Notes under the pieces: generated by a model
What the model was told of the DNA's origin: nothing
Database searches by the model: none
What the model saw: only the letters and a program-made list of their open reading frames with translations
From: an uncultured Bacteroidota bacterium
GTDB lineage: Bacteria > Bacteroidota > Bacteroidia > Chitinophagales > LD1
DNA length: 26,411 nucleotides
Reading direction: 5' to 3'
Assembly: GCA_937894725.1 (NCBI GenBank)
Contig: CALAYL010000024.1
Span: forward strand, 1-26,411
In this document: one piece after another, positions 9,255 through 17,100 of the stretch
Layout of the letters: each line of letters begins with the position of its first letter
Numbering within the stretch: position 1 is the first letter of the stretch
Program-made: the position numbers and the translations under genes

Positions 9255-9850
9255 AGCGTAGCTACATTTTTTTCATAATAAGCAATCAACTGTTTGATTT
9301 CATCAAAGCCTCCCCTTTTCAATGCCTCACTGATACTACTTTGCGACTTCTTAAGTTTAGCGGCTATTTCAACTTGATTCTTTGTAGGATTTTCAATCAT
9401 AGTTAAAATAACTTTAGCTACAGTATCGCTCCAGCTATCCATAGTAAGTGAGGCTAGCGATAACATAAGATTGAACTGCTCATCTACGGCTATATTTCCT
9501 GTAGATATAGCGAGTGCTTGCTTCTTTAGTTGATCAAAAGCCTCTCCAGAATTTACAAACGCACTTCCCGTAGAGGCAGTCACTTTCGTAGCTTTATAGC
9601 TGTGTTTTCCTAAGCCGATACCCATGCGGATATCGAGTGGAACGATTTGCTTGATGGCTGCTTTAGCATGAATGGCTGCCCACAGGGCTTGTTTAGCATT
9701 GAGTACTAGCTGGAAGCTATCTCCTCGATATATTTCCCAGTCTCTAGGGCTTTCGCCATATAGAGATAGCACTCGCTTGAGCTGCCGCTGCCAGCGTGCA
9801 GTAGAAGTACCTCGCGAATTTATAATATCACCTGTGATAACTGCTTTCAT
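9251..9850 (-). CDS. SatD-family regulator: cyclase-like N-terminal domain plus C-terminal HTH
   Basis: 199 residues. The C-terminal part (158-181: NQVEIAAKLKKSQSSISEAL, then KRGG) is a clear helix-turn-helix, so the protein is probably a DNA-binding regulator. The N-terminal 120 residues resemble a class III nucleotidyl cyclase/palm fold: VITGDIINSR with D8 at the end of strand 1, IYRGDSFQLVL with D44 in a hairpin, R75-MGIGLG, then STGSAFVNSGEAFDQL with N100. D8 and D44 sit where the two metal-binding Asps of cyclases lie. The arginine expected four residues after the Asn is A104, so cyclase chemistry is doubtful and nucleotide sensing more likely. The assignment to SatD is by recognition; the cyclase link is my inference. 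It lies upstream of, and overlaps, the DUF3307 gene, with a triple palindrome in its leader. Confidence 0.82.
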   Translation of the reverse strand: MKAVITGDIINSRGTSTARWQRQLKRVLSLYGESPRDWEIYRGDSFQLVLNAKQALWAAIHAKAAIKQIVPLDIRMGIGLGKHSYKATKVTASTGSAFVNSGEAFDQLKKQALAISTGNIAVDEQFNLMLSLASLTMDSWSDTVAKVILTMIENPTKNQVEIAAKLKKSQSSISEALKRGGFDEIKQLIAYYEKNVATL

Positions 9851-9873
9851 AACGAAAAAAAATAATTAAAACG

Positions 9874-9951
9874 AATATCGGCTTTAAAACCGATATTTCA
9901 AAATATCGGCTCTAGAACCGATATTTAAGATTATCGGCTCTTGAGCCGATA
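9874..9951. promoter_or_regulatory. Three evenly spaced palindromes, likely operator array of the SatD-like operon
   Basis: Three related dyads with core ATCGG-N8/10-CCGAT lie between pyrG and the SatD-like gene. Unit 1, 9874-9897: arms AATATCGG/CCGATATT around CTTTAAAA. Unit 2, 9901-9926: arms AAATATCGG/CCGATATTT around CTCTAGAA. Unit 3, 9932-9951: arms TATCGGCTC/GAGCCGATA around TT. Their centres are at 9885.5, 9913.5 and 9941.5, exactly 28 bp apart. Unit 1 ends 24 bases upstream of the SatD-like ATG; unit 3 abuts the pyrG stop. Between units 1 and 2 the reverse strand reads TATTTTG, one base short of a TAnnTTTG box. The simplest reading is autoregulation by the HTH of the SatD-like protein. 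The hairpins could also slow or end pyrG transcription. Confidence 0.75.
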
Positions 9952-9952
9952 T

Positions 9953-11590
9953 TTAATTTTCAGCAGCTAATAATTGTTGATGACTTATCTTACAGTAATC
10001 CATTGCTGCCGCTATAAACGAAGCAAAAACAGGATGCGGATTTTCAACAGTCGATTTCAACTCAGGATGAAACTGAACGCCTACAAAAAATGGATGAGTA
10101 GGAATTTCTACAATCTCAACTAATCCACTTTCGGGGTTGACTCCAGTACATTGCATCCCGGCTTCTTCATATTGCTTTTGATAATGACTATTAAATTCAT
10201 AACGATGTCTATGGCGCTCACTAATCTGTGTGCCGCCATATATTTCAGCCGCTCTACTAGTAGGAGCTAACTGACAAGCATAAGCACCAAGACGCATCGT
10301 ACCTCCTTTCTCGGTGATTTTCTTTTGCTCTTCCATCATGTCAATCACTGGATGCGGAGTCTTTTCATCCATTTCGATAGAGTGTGCATTTGATAAACCT
10401 AATACATTACGGCCATATTCAATGACGGCCATTTGCATACCTAAGCAAATACCAAAGAATGGAATATTGTTTTCACGTACATATTTTATCGCTTCGATTT
10501 TGCCTTCTACCCCTCTGCTACCAAATCCTGGCGCTACCAATACACCATCGAGTCCCGCCAACATTTCGGCTACATTACTTGCCTGTATGTCTTCGGAGTG
10601 TATATTGACAACTTCTACTACTGTGTCATTCATAGCACCTGCATGAACAAAGGATTCGTAAATAGATTTATAGGCATCTTGTAGTTCGATATATTTCCCT
10701 ACAAGCCCTATCGTCACTTTGTGTGATGGCTTTTTCAGTCTATCCAGAAATACATTCCATTTATCAAGATTGCATGGCTCTTGGTTTTCGAGCTTTAGTT
10801 TGCGCAATACTATTTTATCTAAATTCTCCTTTTGCATTTCGATAGGCACTGCATAAATCGTATCTATATCGAGTGCTTGTATCACTGAATCCTTGTCCAC
10901 ATTGCAAAACAAGGCTAGCTTATTTCTTATATCATCAGAGATTTCATGTTCGGTACGACATACCAATACATCAGGTTGCAAACCGTACATTTGCAATTCC
11001 TTTACGCTGTGTTGGGTAGGTTTAGTTTTGAGTTCTTTTGCGGCTTTTAGATAAGGAATAAGCGTAAGATGACATACGATAGCATTGTCATGACCTTGCT
11101 CCCAAATAATCTGCCGTACGGTTTCTACATAGGGCTGCGCCTCTATATCGCCCACAGTACCGCCTATTTCCGTGATGACTACATCATACTTTCCTGTTTG
11201 CCCGAGCAGCAACATTCTACGTTTTATCTCATCCGTGATGTGTGGCACTACCTGCACCGTTTTGCCTAGATAAGCTCCTTCACGCTCTTTGTTTATCACA
11301 TATTGATACACACGGCCAGTTGTTACATTATTGGCTTGTGAAGTGGGTACATTCAGAAAACGCTCATAGTGGCCAAGGTCAAGGTCAGTTTCTGCACCAT
11401 CCTCTGTAACGTAGCATTCGCCATGCTCATAAGGATTGAGTGTGCCTGGATCTACATTGATATATGGATCAAATTTCTGAATAGTGACACGAAGATTGCG
11501 CGCCTGCAACAGCTTTGCCAATGAGGCTGCGAAAATCCCTTTACCCAACGATGATGTCACCCCACCCGTTACAAACACATACTTAGCCAT
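9953..11590 (-). CDS. pyrG: CTP synthase
   Basis: 545 residues, full length. Converts UTP to CTP using ATP and glutamine in the cytosol. The N-terminal synthetase domain begins KYVFVTGGVTSSLGKGI with the phosphate loop at about 12-18, followed by QKFDPYINVDPGTLNPYEHG and TDLDLGHYERF, all near-invariant. The C-terminal class I glutamine amidotransferase domain starts around KVTIGLVGKY and has GFGSRG, the nucleophile in FFGICLGMQ (C382), and the FHPEL pair H508/E510. All catalytic residues are present. It is transcribed away from the beta-propeller gene at 11726. Its upstream region holds a large nested inverted repeat and a TAACTTTG box at 11699-11692, which would give an unusually long leader of about 95 bases. 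Confidence 0.98.
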   Translation of the reverse strand: MAKYVFVTGGVTSSLGKGIFAASLAKLLQARNLRVTIQKFDPYINVDPGTLNPYEHGECYVTEDGAETDLDLGHYERFLNVPTSQANNVTTGRVYQYVINKEREGAYLGKTVQVVPHITDEIKRRMLLLGQTGKYDVVITEIGGTVGDIEAQPYVETVRQIIWEQGHDNAIVCHLTLIPYLKAAKELKTKPTQHSVKELQMYGLQPDVLVCRTEHEISDDIRNKLALFCNVDKDSVIQALDIDTIYAVPIEMQKENLDKIVLRKLKLENQEPCNLDKWNVFLDRLKKPSHKVTIGLVGKYIELQDAYKSIYESFVHAGAMNDTVVEVVNIHSEDIQASNVAEMLAGLDGVLVAPGFGSRGVEGKIEAIKYVRENNIPFFGICLGMQMAVIEYGRNVLGLSNAHSIEMDEKTPHPVIDMMEEQKKITEKGGTMRLGAYACQLAPTSRAAEIYGGTQISERHRHRYEFNSHYQKQYEEAGMQCTGVNPESGLVEIVEIPTHPFFVGVQFHPELKSTVENPHPVFASFIAAAMDYCKISHQQLLAAEN

Positions 11591-11603
11591 TATTAAAATA
11601 GTT

Positions 11604-11611
11604 TAACTTTG
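11604..11611 (+). promoter_or_regulatory. Possible -7 box for the beta-propeller operon
   Basis: TAACTTTG fits TAnnTTTG exactly and would start transcription near 11618, about 107 bases before the ATG at 11726. No TTG is found 17-23 bases upstream, so the call rests on the -7 box alone. The leader would contain most of the nested inverted repeat. Confidence 0.35.
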
Positions 11612-11691
11612 ATACAAAAATGACTAAAGTGAAAAATCAAAAGCCAATTAAATTGATATAAATAGGCTTTCCAAAAAATACTTTGGTCATG

Positions 11692-11699
11692 CAAAGTTA
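11692..11699 (-). promoter_or_regulatory. Possible -7 box for pyrG
   Basis: On the reverse strand 11699-11692 reads TAACTTTG, an exact TAnnTTTG, giving a leader of about 95 bases to the pyrG ATG at 11590. A -33 TTG at normal spacing is missing. A weaker alternative closer to the gene is CATTTTTG, one mismatch, just upstream of the middle left arm. Confidence 0.35.
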
Positions 11700-11725
11700 A
11701 TCGTTTTTTTTATGAATATTGTAGT

Positions 11726-13330
11726 ATGAAACTAACAAACCGAATATTGTGGATTACTTTTTTAATTCTAAATACCTCCAATGCTAGTCAAGCGCAATTC
11801 AGTTGGGCAATTCAAGAGGGTAGCACAGGTGTGGATGTAGGTAAAGGCGTGAAAACAAATCAACAAGGCGAAATAGTAATATATGGTGATGTGGCTGGAG
11901 ACCCTCTTTTTAACAATTTGACAAGAAAAGGTGGAGGCCTTGCTGATGGTTTTGTGGCAAAATATACGAATACTGGAAAACTGCTATGGGTGCGCCTAAT
12001 AGGTGGGAAATTTGTAGATCGAGTGCTTGCAGGAGATATCGATATACAGGGCAACATCCTCATTGCAGGTACATTTGAAGACAGTATCCATATTGATAAT
12101 TTCAATATAAAATCAAAAGGTAGAAAGGATATTTTTGTGGCGAAACTAAATACTAGCGGCACTTTACTTTGGCTCAAAAGCTTTGGCTCGAATATAGATG
12201 AATCCCCAAATGCTATTGTAGCTACCAATGGGGATAGATTTTTCTTGTCGGGCAGTTTTACTTCTTCATTAAATCTTGGAGGCAAAACAATATCATCAAG
12301 TAGTATTTATCCGAGTTCATTCATTGCACAATTTGACCAAAGCGGCAATACAATTTGGTGCAAAAGTGCCACTACCAATAGTACAAATGCCATCAATACG
12401 CTTGCAAAAATGCCCGAAGGGGGTATTGCCTTTGCTGGATACTTTTCTAGTAGATTTCAATTTGATAGTATTTCGACAATCGCTCCCACGCCAGATTATC
12501 AGATTATGTATGGTGTGCTCGATAGCATGGGCAATGCAATGTGGCTAAAATCGGGTGGAGGCGCATATGAAGATGTAGCCAATGCTATGGCTACTGATGC
12601 GAATGGAAATATGGCGCTGTGTGGCTATACAGCAGGTGTGGCGGTATTTGATTCGATCACCATAGGCAATTCGGGCTACAACGATGCATTCATTGCTTTT
12701 TTTGATAAAAATGGAAAATGTCAATGGGCAAATCATGGCGAAGGACTTGACTTAGATATCGCTTATGGTATAGCTATGGACAATTTCAGCCATGTGTACA
12801 GTACTGGCTTTTATGAAAACTCAATCGCATTTGATGGCAATAGAATTTATGGACAAGACAGAAATATATTTGTAGTGAGTTATACAAAAAATGGAGCTTT
12901 TAGGTGGCTCAAAAATGCAGGAAATAGCGGCACTGATTGTGGATTAGCGATTACTACCGACAATAACAATGACATTATACTGACGGGCTATTATTTATAC
13001 AAAGCACAATTCGACAATATTCTTCTCCCACTAGGAAATGCAGAAGATATTTTTGTAGCTAAATTAGCCCAACCTACCGTAGCTGTTGCTGATATAGAAA
13101 CTATTAAGATTGACGTGTATCCCAATCCTACAAATGATTTGATCCAGATTGAAATGGATAAGAATATTGATTTTAGTATAACAATTACCAACACACTTGG
13201 TCAAGAAGTGATGAAAGAAACCAATGTATCCAAACTCCATTTGAGTCATTTGCCCAATGGTATCTATCACCTCCGAGTACGTATCAAAGACACTAACTTA
13301 TATCATAAAATAACCCTTCATCAGCCATGA
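11726..13330 (+). CDS. Secreted beta-propeller (SBBP-like repeat) protein with T9SS type A sorting domain
   Basis: 534 residues. A signal peptide (about 1-22, ending ASQAQ) is followed by about seven repeats of 50-60 residues. Each pairs a short strand such as GTFEDSIHIDNF or GYTAGVAVFDSITI with a second such as DIFVAKLNTSGTLLWLKSFG or DAFIAFFDKNGKCQWANHGEG. This is the SBBP-type beta-propeller repeat (G-F/Y-x10-F/V-D ... D-x-F-V/I-A-K-x-G-x-x-x-W). The last about 70 residues are a T9SS type A C-terminal sorting domain: VYPNPTNDLIQIE near 463, ITNTLGQEV, HLPNGIYHLRV. The protein should therefore cross the outer membrane by T9SS and remain on the surface or be released. Ligand unknown. The next gene overlaps it by 4 bases (ATGA). 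Confidence 0.88.
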   Translation: MKLTNRILWITFLILNTSNASQAQFSWAIQEGSTGVDVGKGVKTNQQGEIVIYGDVAGDPLFNNLTRKGGGLADGFVAKYTNTGKLLWVRLIGGKFVDRVLAGDIDIQGNILIAGTFEDSIHIDNFNIKSKGRKDIFVAKLNTSGTLLWLKSFGSNIDESPNAIVATNGDRFFLSGSFTSSLNLGGKTISSSSIYPSSFIAQFDQSGNTIWCKSATTNSTNAINTLAKMPEGGIAFAGYFSSRFQFDSISTIAPTPDYQIMYGVLDSMGNAMWLKSGGGAYEDVANAMATDANGNMALCGYTAGVAVFDSITIGNSGYNDAFIAFFDKNGKCQWANHGEGLDLDIAYGIAMDNFSHVYSTGFYENSIAFDGNRIYGQDRNIFVVSYTKNGAFRWLKNAGNSGTDCGLAITTDNNNDIILTGYYLYKAQFDNILLPLGNAEDIFVAKLAQPTVAVADIETIKIDVYPNPTNDLIQIEMDKNIDFSITITNTLGQEVMKETNVSKLHLSHLPNGIYHLRVRIKDTNLYHKITLHQP

Positions 13331-14121
13331 CAAAGTATTCACTAATTTATTGTACTGGTCTAAGTGTATTGCTCGCCAGCTGCAACTCTACATCCTCAAA
13401 AAAAATCGAAACTACGGAGATAGTAACAGATACCGTAGCATACAGCTACCTGTCTATTGACCGCTCTATAGGTTTTGATCAAGATACCACTAAGATTAAT
13501 ATTCGCTATCCATCATTGAGTGAAGTTCCGCTAAAAGACAGTGTGCAAAAAGCTATTTTAGATGGAATAATAGGATCGGATTCAATATCGAAAACGCTTG
13601 AGGATTATGCAAATAGTTTCATCGCTGATTATGCATCTTTCTATAAAGAAGAATTTTCTAATCATTTTCCTTGGGAAATGAATATTGATGTTGCGGTAGC
13701 AACCAATACAGAAAATTATTTTTGCATTGTAGCAAACGAGTATGAGTATATGGGAGGCGCACACCCCAATGGCTATGTGATTTACAGTAATTTTGACAGA
13801 GCTACTGGGAGCCTAGTTGGGCTAGGATCTATCTTTGAAAATGGCACAAAAGAAAAACTCACTAGCATAGCCGAAAAGCTTTTTAGGACGCAGCAAAATA
13901 TAGATGATAGTACTACACTAGCAGATGCTGGTTATTTCACTTTAGTAGAAGAGGGAGAAGAAGGGAAATTTTTCTTAAATCAGAATTTCTTAATCGAAAA
14001 GAATGGTATTCGATTTTATTACAACAAGTATGAGATGGCACCATATGCCGCTGGCCCTTCTGAGGTTTTTATCCCTTGGCAAGATATAATGCATTTAGTA
14101 AAGAAAAATTTCAAGCTTTAA
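13327..14121 (+). CDS. Lipoprotein of the DUF4163/DUF3298 (RsiV-like) type
   Basis: 264 residues. The N-terminus ends in a lipobox L16-A-S-C19, so it is a lipoprotein; the next residues (NSTSSKK) do not settle inner versus outer membrane. The region after about residue 45 (ISIR-like strand, paired strands around residues 110-130, then EYEYMGGAHPNGYVIYSNFD and LGSIFENGTKEKLTSIAEKL) matches the DUF4163 plus DUF3298 arrangement also present in RsiV, where it binds lysozyme. The last part, GIRFYYNKYEMAPYAAGPSEVFIPW, is the typical DUF3298 end. No partner sigma factor is nearby, so an anti-sigma role is unlikely. It overlaps the propeller gene by 4 bases and is probably made with it. Its 3' end overlaps the terminator of the convergent adhesin gene. 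Confidence 0.85.
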   Translation: MTKYSLIYCTGLSVLLASCNSTSSKKIETTEIVTDTVAYSYLSIDRSIGFDQDTTKINIRYPSLSEVPLKDSVQKAILDGIIGSDSISKTLEDYANSFIADYASFYKEEFSNHFPWEMNIDVAVATNTENYFCIVANEYEYMGGAHPNGYVIYSNFDRATGSLVGLGSIFENGTKEKLTSIAEKLFRTQQNIDDSTTLADAGYFTLVEEGEEGKFFLNQNFLIEKNGIRFYYNKYEMAPYAAGPSEVFIPWQDIMHLVKKNFKL

Positions 14122-14140
14122 AAAAATAAAGGCTTGAAAT
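14103..14140 (-). terminator. Terminator of the adhesin-like gene
   Basis: Arms ATTTCAAGC and GCTTGAAAT (plus-strand 14108-14116 and 14132-14140), extended by TTT/AAA and a G/U pair, enclose an A/T loop. On the reverse strand the stem is followed by TTTTTCTT, as in an intrinsic terminator. On the plus strand no T run follows, so it serves the minus gene. It overlaps the last codons of the lipoprotein gene. Confidence 0.65.
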
Positions 14141-14144
14141 AAGA

Positions 14145-17100
14145 TTAGCGAATTAATGTCAAGCTACCCTTTTCACGTTTTGTCTTACCATTGAAATAAG
14201 TGGCTTGCACCTCAAATATATAGACACCTACTGGCTGTGAACTACCTTTGAATGTACCGTCCCATCCTATTTTCTGGTCTGTACTCTCAAATACCTTTTC
14301 ACCCCAACGATTGTATATTTTTAATACTAACGACTCTATGCCTCGCCCAAAGACTTGATAAACATTATTTTTATTGTCCCCGTTTGGAGTAAATGCATTA
14401 GGTGCATAAAGGCTAAAATCATTATCGACATAAATATTAATTAAATCGGTAGCGATACAACCTGCATCGTCCGTGTAGGTTACGAGATAGCCTATGGTAT
14501 CACGGGTTGTAGAAGTAGGCAATGCACAATCTGCACAACTCAAATCAGTAGTTGGTGTCCAGCTATAGCTACCACTACCCGACCCTCCTGTGATAGTAGA
14601 AGTAAGTATCACTTCGCCACCGTCAAAAATTGTCGTATCCTTTCGTAATTCAATAGCTACTTGCGGATAGATAGATACATTGATATTAGCCGAAGCGCTG
14701 CATCCGCTGGCATCAGACACTGTAACAGCATAATTATTTGTACCCAACACAGTTATAGATTGGGAAGATTCTGTAGTGCTCCAAGTATAGTTTAATCCTG
14801 GATTTTGAGCGTTTAAAACTAATGATGTGCCACAGAATGCCGTATCATTTCCTAAAGAAACAGAAAGCTTGGCAGGCTCAATGATTGTGGTAGATAAAAC
14901 TGTACTACAGTTGGCTGCATCACTTATGGTAACGGTATATGTACCAGCAGCTAAAGAAGTTATAGTCGTTGTTTGTTCTGCATTGCTCCAAGTGATCGTA
15001 ACTGGAGCAGCGCCACCTACTACATTGACCGTGGCACTACCATCTCCAGCTCCATAACAGCTAATATTTTGAGATGATATAGTAGCCGCAAATGATGTAG
15101 GCGAGGTGAGTGTAGCAGACGTAGTAGCGGTACACCCATTCGCACTCGTAACTGTAACAGTATAACTACCCGCACCTAGATTTTGGAATAAGCCTGTAGC
15201 ATTTGAAGTTGACCCACTTATACTAAATTGATAGCTTCCAATAGGCGTTGCAGATGCTTGGATTTGACCATTGTTGCCGCTACAATTTGGATCGGTTGCT
15301 ACGTTTGTTGCTACTACGGTGATACCTGCCCGAACAGTTTGCACTCCCGTAACCTCACAATTATTGGCATCTGAGACAGTATAGCTATAGGTATTAGGCG
15401 CTAGTCCTATTTGATTATTACTATTTGTCAAAGCTGGTGACCAAATATAAGTAAGCGTACCTGCCCCTCCTCTCGCAAATAAACGAACACTACCGTCATT
15501 TTTCCCATTGCATGTTTCATCTCGCTTTTGCACGGAATCAATCACAGGTCCATTGATATTGGAAAGATTGAATGTCGAATCTTTCGAGCAGCCTTGTGTC
15601 ACATCTGTAATTGTAATAGTGAAATTTCCTACACCTACGCCACTTATATCTTCAGTAACCTGACTTCCTGGCGACCAAGCATAAGTATAGTTTCCAGAGC
15701 CCAACAGCGTAGTAACATCAATAGCTCCATTCAATTGCCCACATGCTGGATTGGTCAACACAGCACTCAAATTTAAATTACAACATATTGGGCCAGCAAC
15801 TATAGTAAACCAAGCAGTATCGTTACATCCATTGCCATCTTGCACGCTTAAAATATAAGTTCCGTCTGCTAAATTATTCACAGGAAAATTAGCGATAGCC
15901 AATGTAGAACTCGGATTTGACTGAGGTGCGTAGGTATAAGTATATCCTCCACTTCCTCCTGTAGTATTCACACTTATAAGTGCGCCATCGTTAGCTCCAG
16001 CACATTGCTCATCTGTTTTACTGAGACTATTGATTGTAGGTGCAGTTGGCCTTGTCAACGTCACGCTTCTTGTTACTGTACAGCTTTGCGCATCAGTCAC
16101 CGAAATATTTATAGTCCCCTCAGGTAAATTACTTATCGGTTGTGTGATAGCCAATGGCACACTGAATGTTTGCGGTGTACCACCCGTGTCTATAGTGACA
16201 GAATAAGGAGCTGTACCTCCGCTCAATGCTGCTGTAATTTGCCCATTGCTAGCAGTACAACTTGGATTAACTGGATTTGTCAAAGCCAAAGCCAATGTGC
16301 TATTTGAATTTAGATTGAATGTAGTATCTATGGCGCAGTTTGTACCTGCCCCTATCACTACTCTATACGGACCAGCTGCTAAGTTTGTCGCAGCATTGGA
16401 GGTACTCACATTGGGTGTCCAAGTGTAGGTGTAAGGTAGTGTACCACCTGTCACATTTAAACTAATCGCTCCATTGCTTTGCCCACATGTAGGCTGCGTA
16501 AGTGTTGCGCTTTGTAATGCTACATTGCAACAGTTTGGCCCAGCACTTATGGTAAACCAAACCGTATCTCTACAACTATTTAGGTCTTGTACACCCATGA
16601 TATATGTACCAGGAGCAAGATTGCTCAGCGGAAAAGAAGCGATAGGGGTAACACTCAAAGGATTGCTAGATGGGGAATAGCCATAAGCGTATGTAGGGCT
16701 GCCGCCAGTTGTATTCACCGCAGTCACAGAGCCATTGTTTTGACCTTGACAGATTTCATTAGTAGCGGTGACAGAATTAATATTTGGCGCTGTAGTGCCT
16801 GCGAGTGTAAAGGTGGTATCTTTTGTACATCCAGCTCCTGCCGATATGACTACCCTGTAGCTTCCTCCGGCTAGGTTTGATGCTGTATTGGTGGAACTTA
16901 CATTTGGTGTCCATGTGTACGTATAGGGAAGGGTGCCACCACTCATTGTTACGCTGATAGCGCCATTGTTTAGTCCACAAGTGGGCTGTGTTACTGTTTT
17001 ACTTTGAATAGCAAGATTACAGCAACTTACACCTGGAGCAACCGTTCTTATGATAGTATCTACACATCCATTATTATCTAAAATACCGATGATATATGTG

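Larger units (their letters stand above)
11603..11700. promoter_or_regulatory. Nested inverted repeat between pyrG and the beta-propeller gene
   Basis: Three sets of complementary arms are nested. Outer: TTAACTTTG (11603-11611) with CAAAGTTAA (11692-11700), perfect. Middle: ATGACTAAAGT (11620-11630) with ACTTTGGTCAT (11680-11690), one G/U in the plus-strand RNA. Inner: AAAGCC (11640-11645) with GGCTTT (11665-11670), flanked by 9-base internal loops on both sides. In plus-strand RNA the stem is followed by T8 at 11704-11711, an intrinsic-terminator-like layout upstream of the ATG at 11726. The outer arms read TAACTTTG in both directions, matching TAnnTTTG. It may be an attenuator, a pair of face-to-face promoters or a protein-binding structure; which one is not decidable from sequence. 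Confidence 0.6.

Noticed and set aside
9874..9951. Short regular repeats that could look like a CRISPR array
   Set aside because: The units are dyads spaced 28 bp centre to centre with only 3-5 bases between them; there are no unique spacers and no cas genes.
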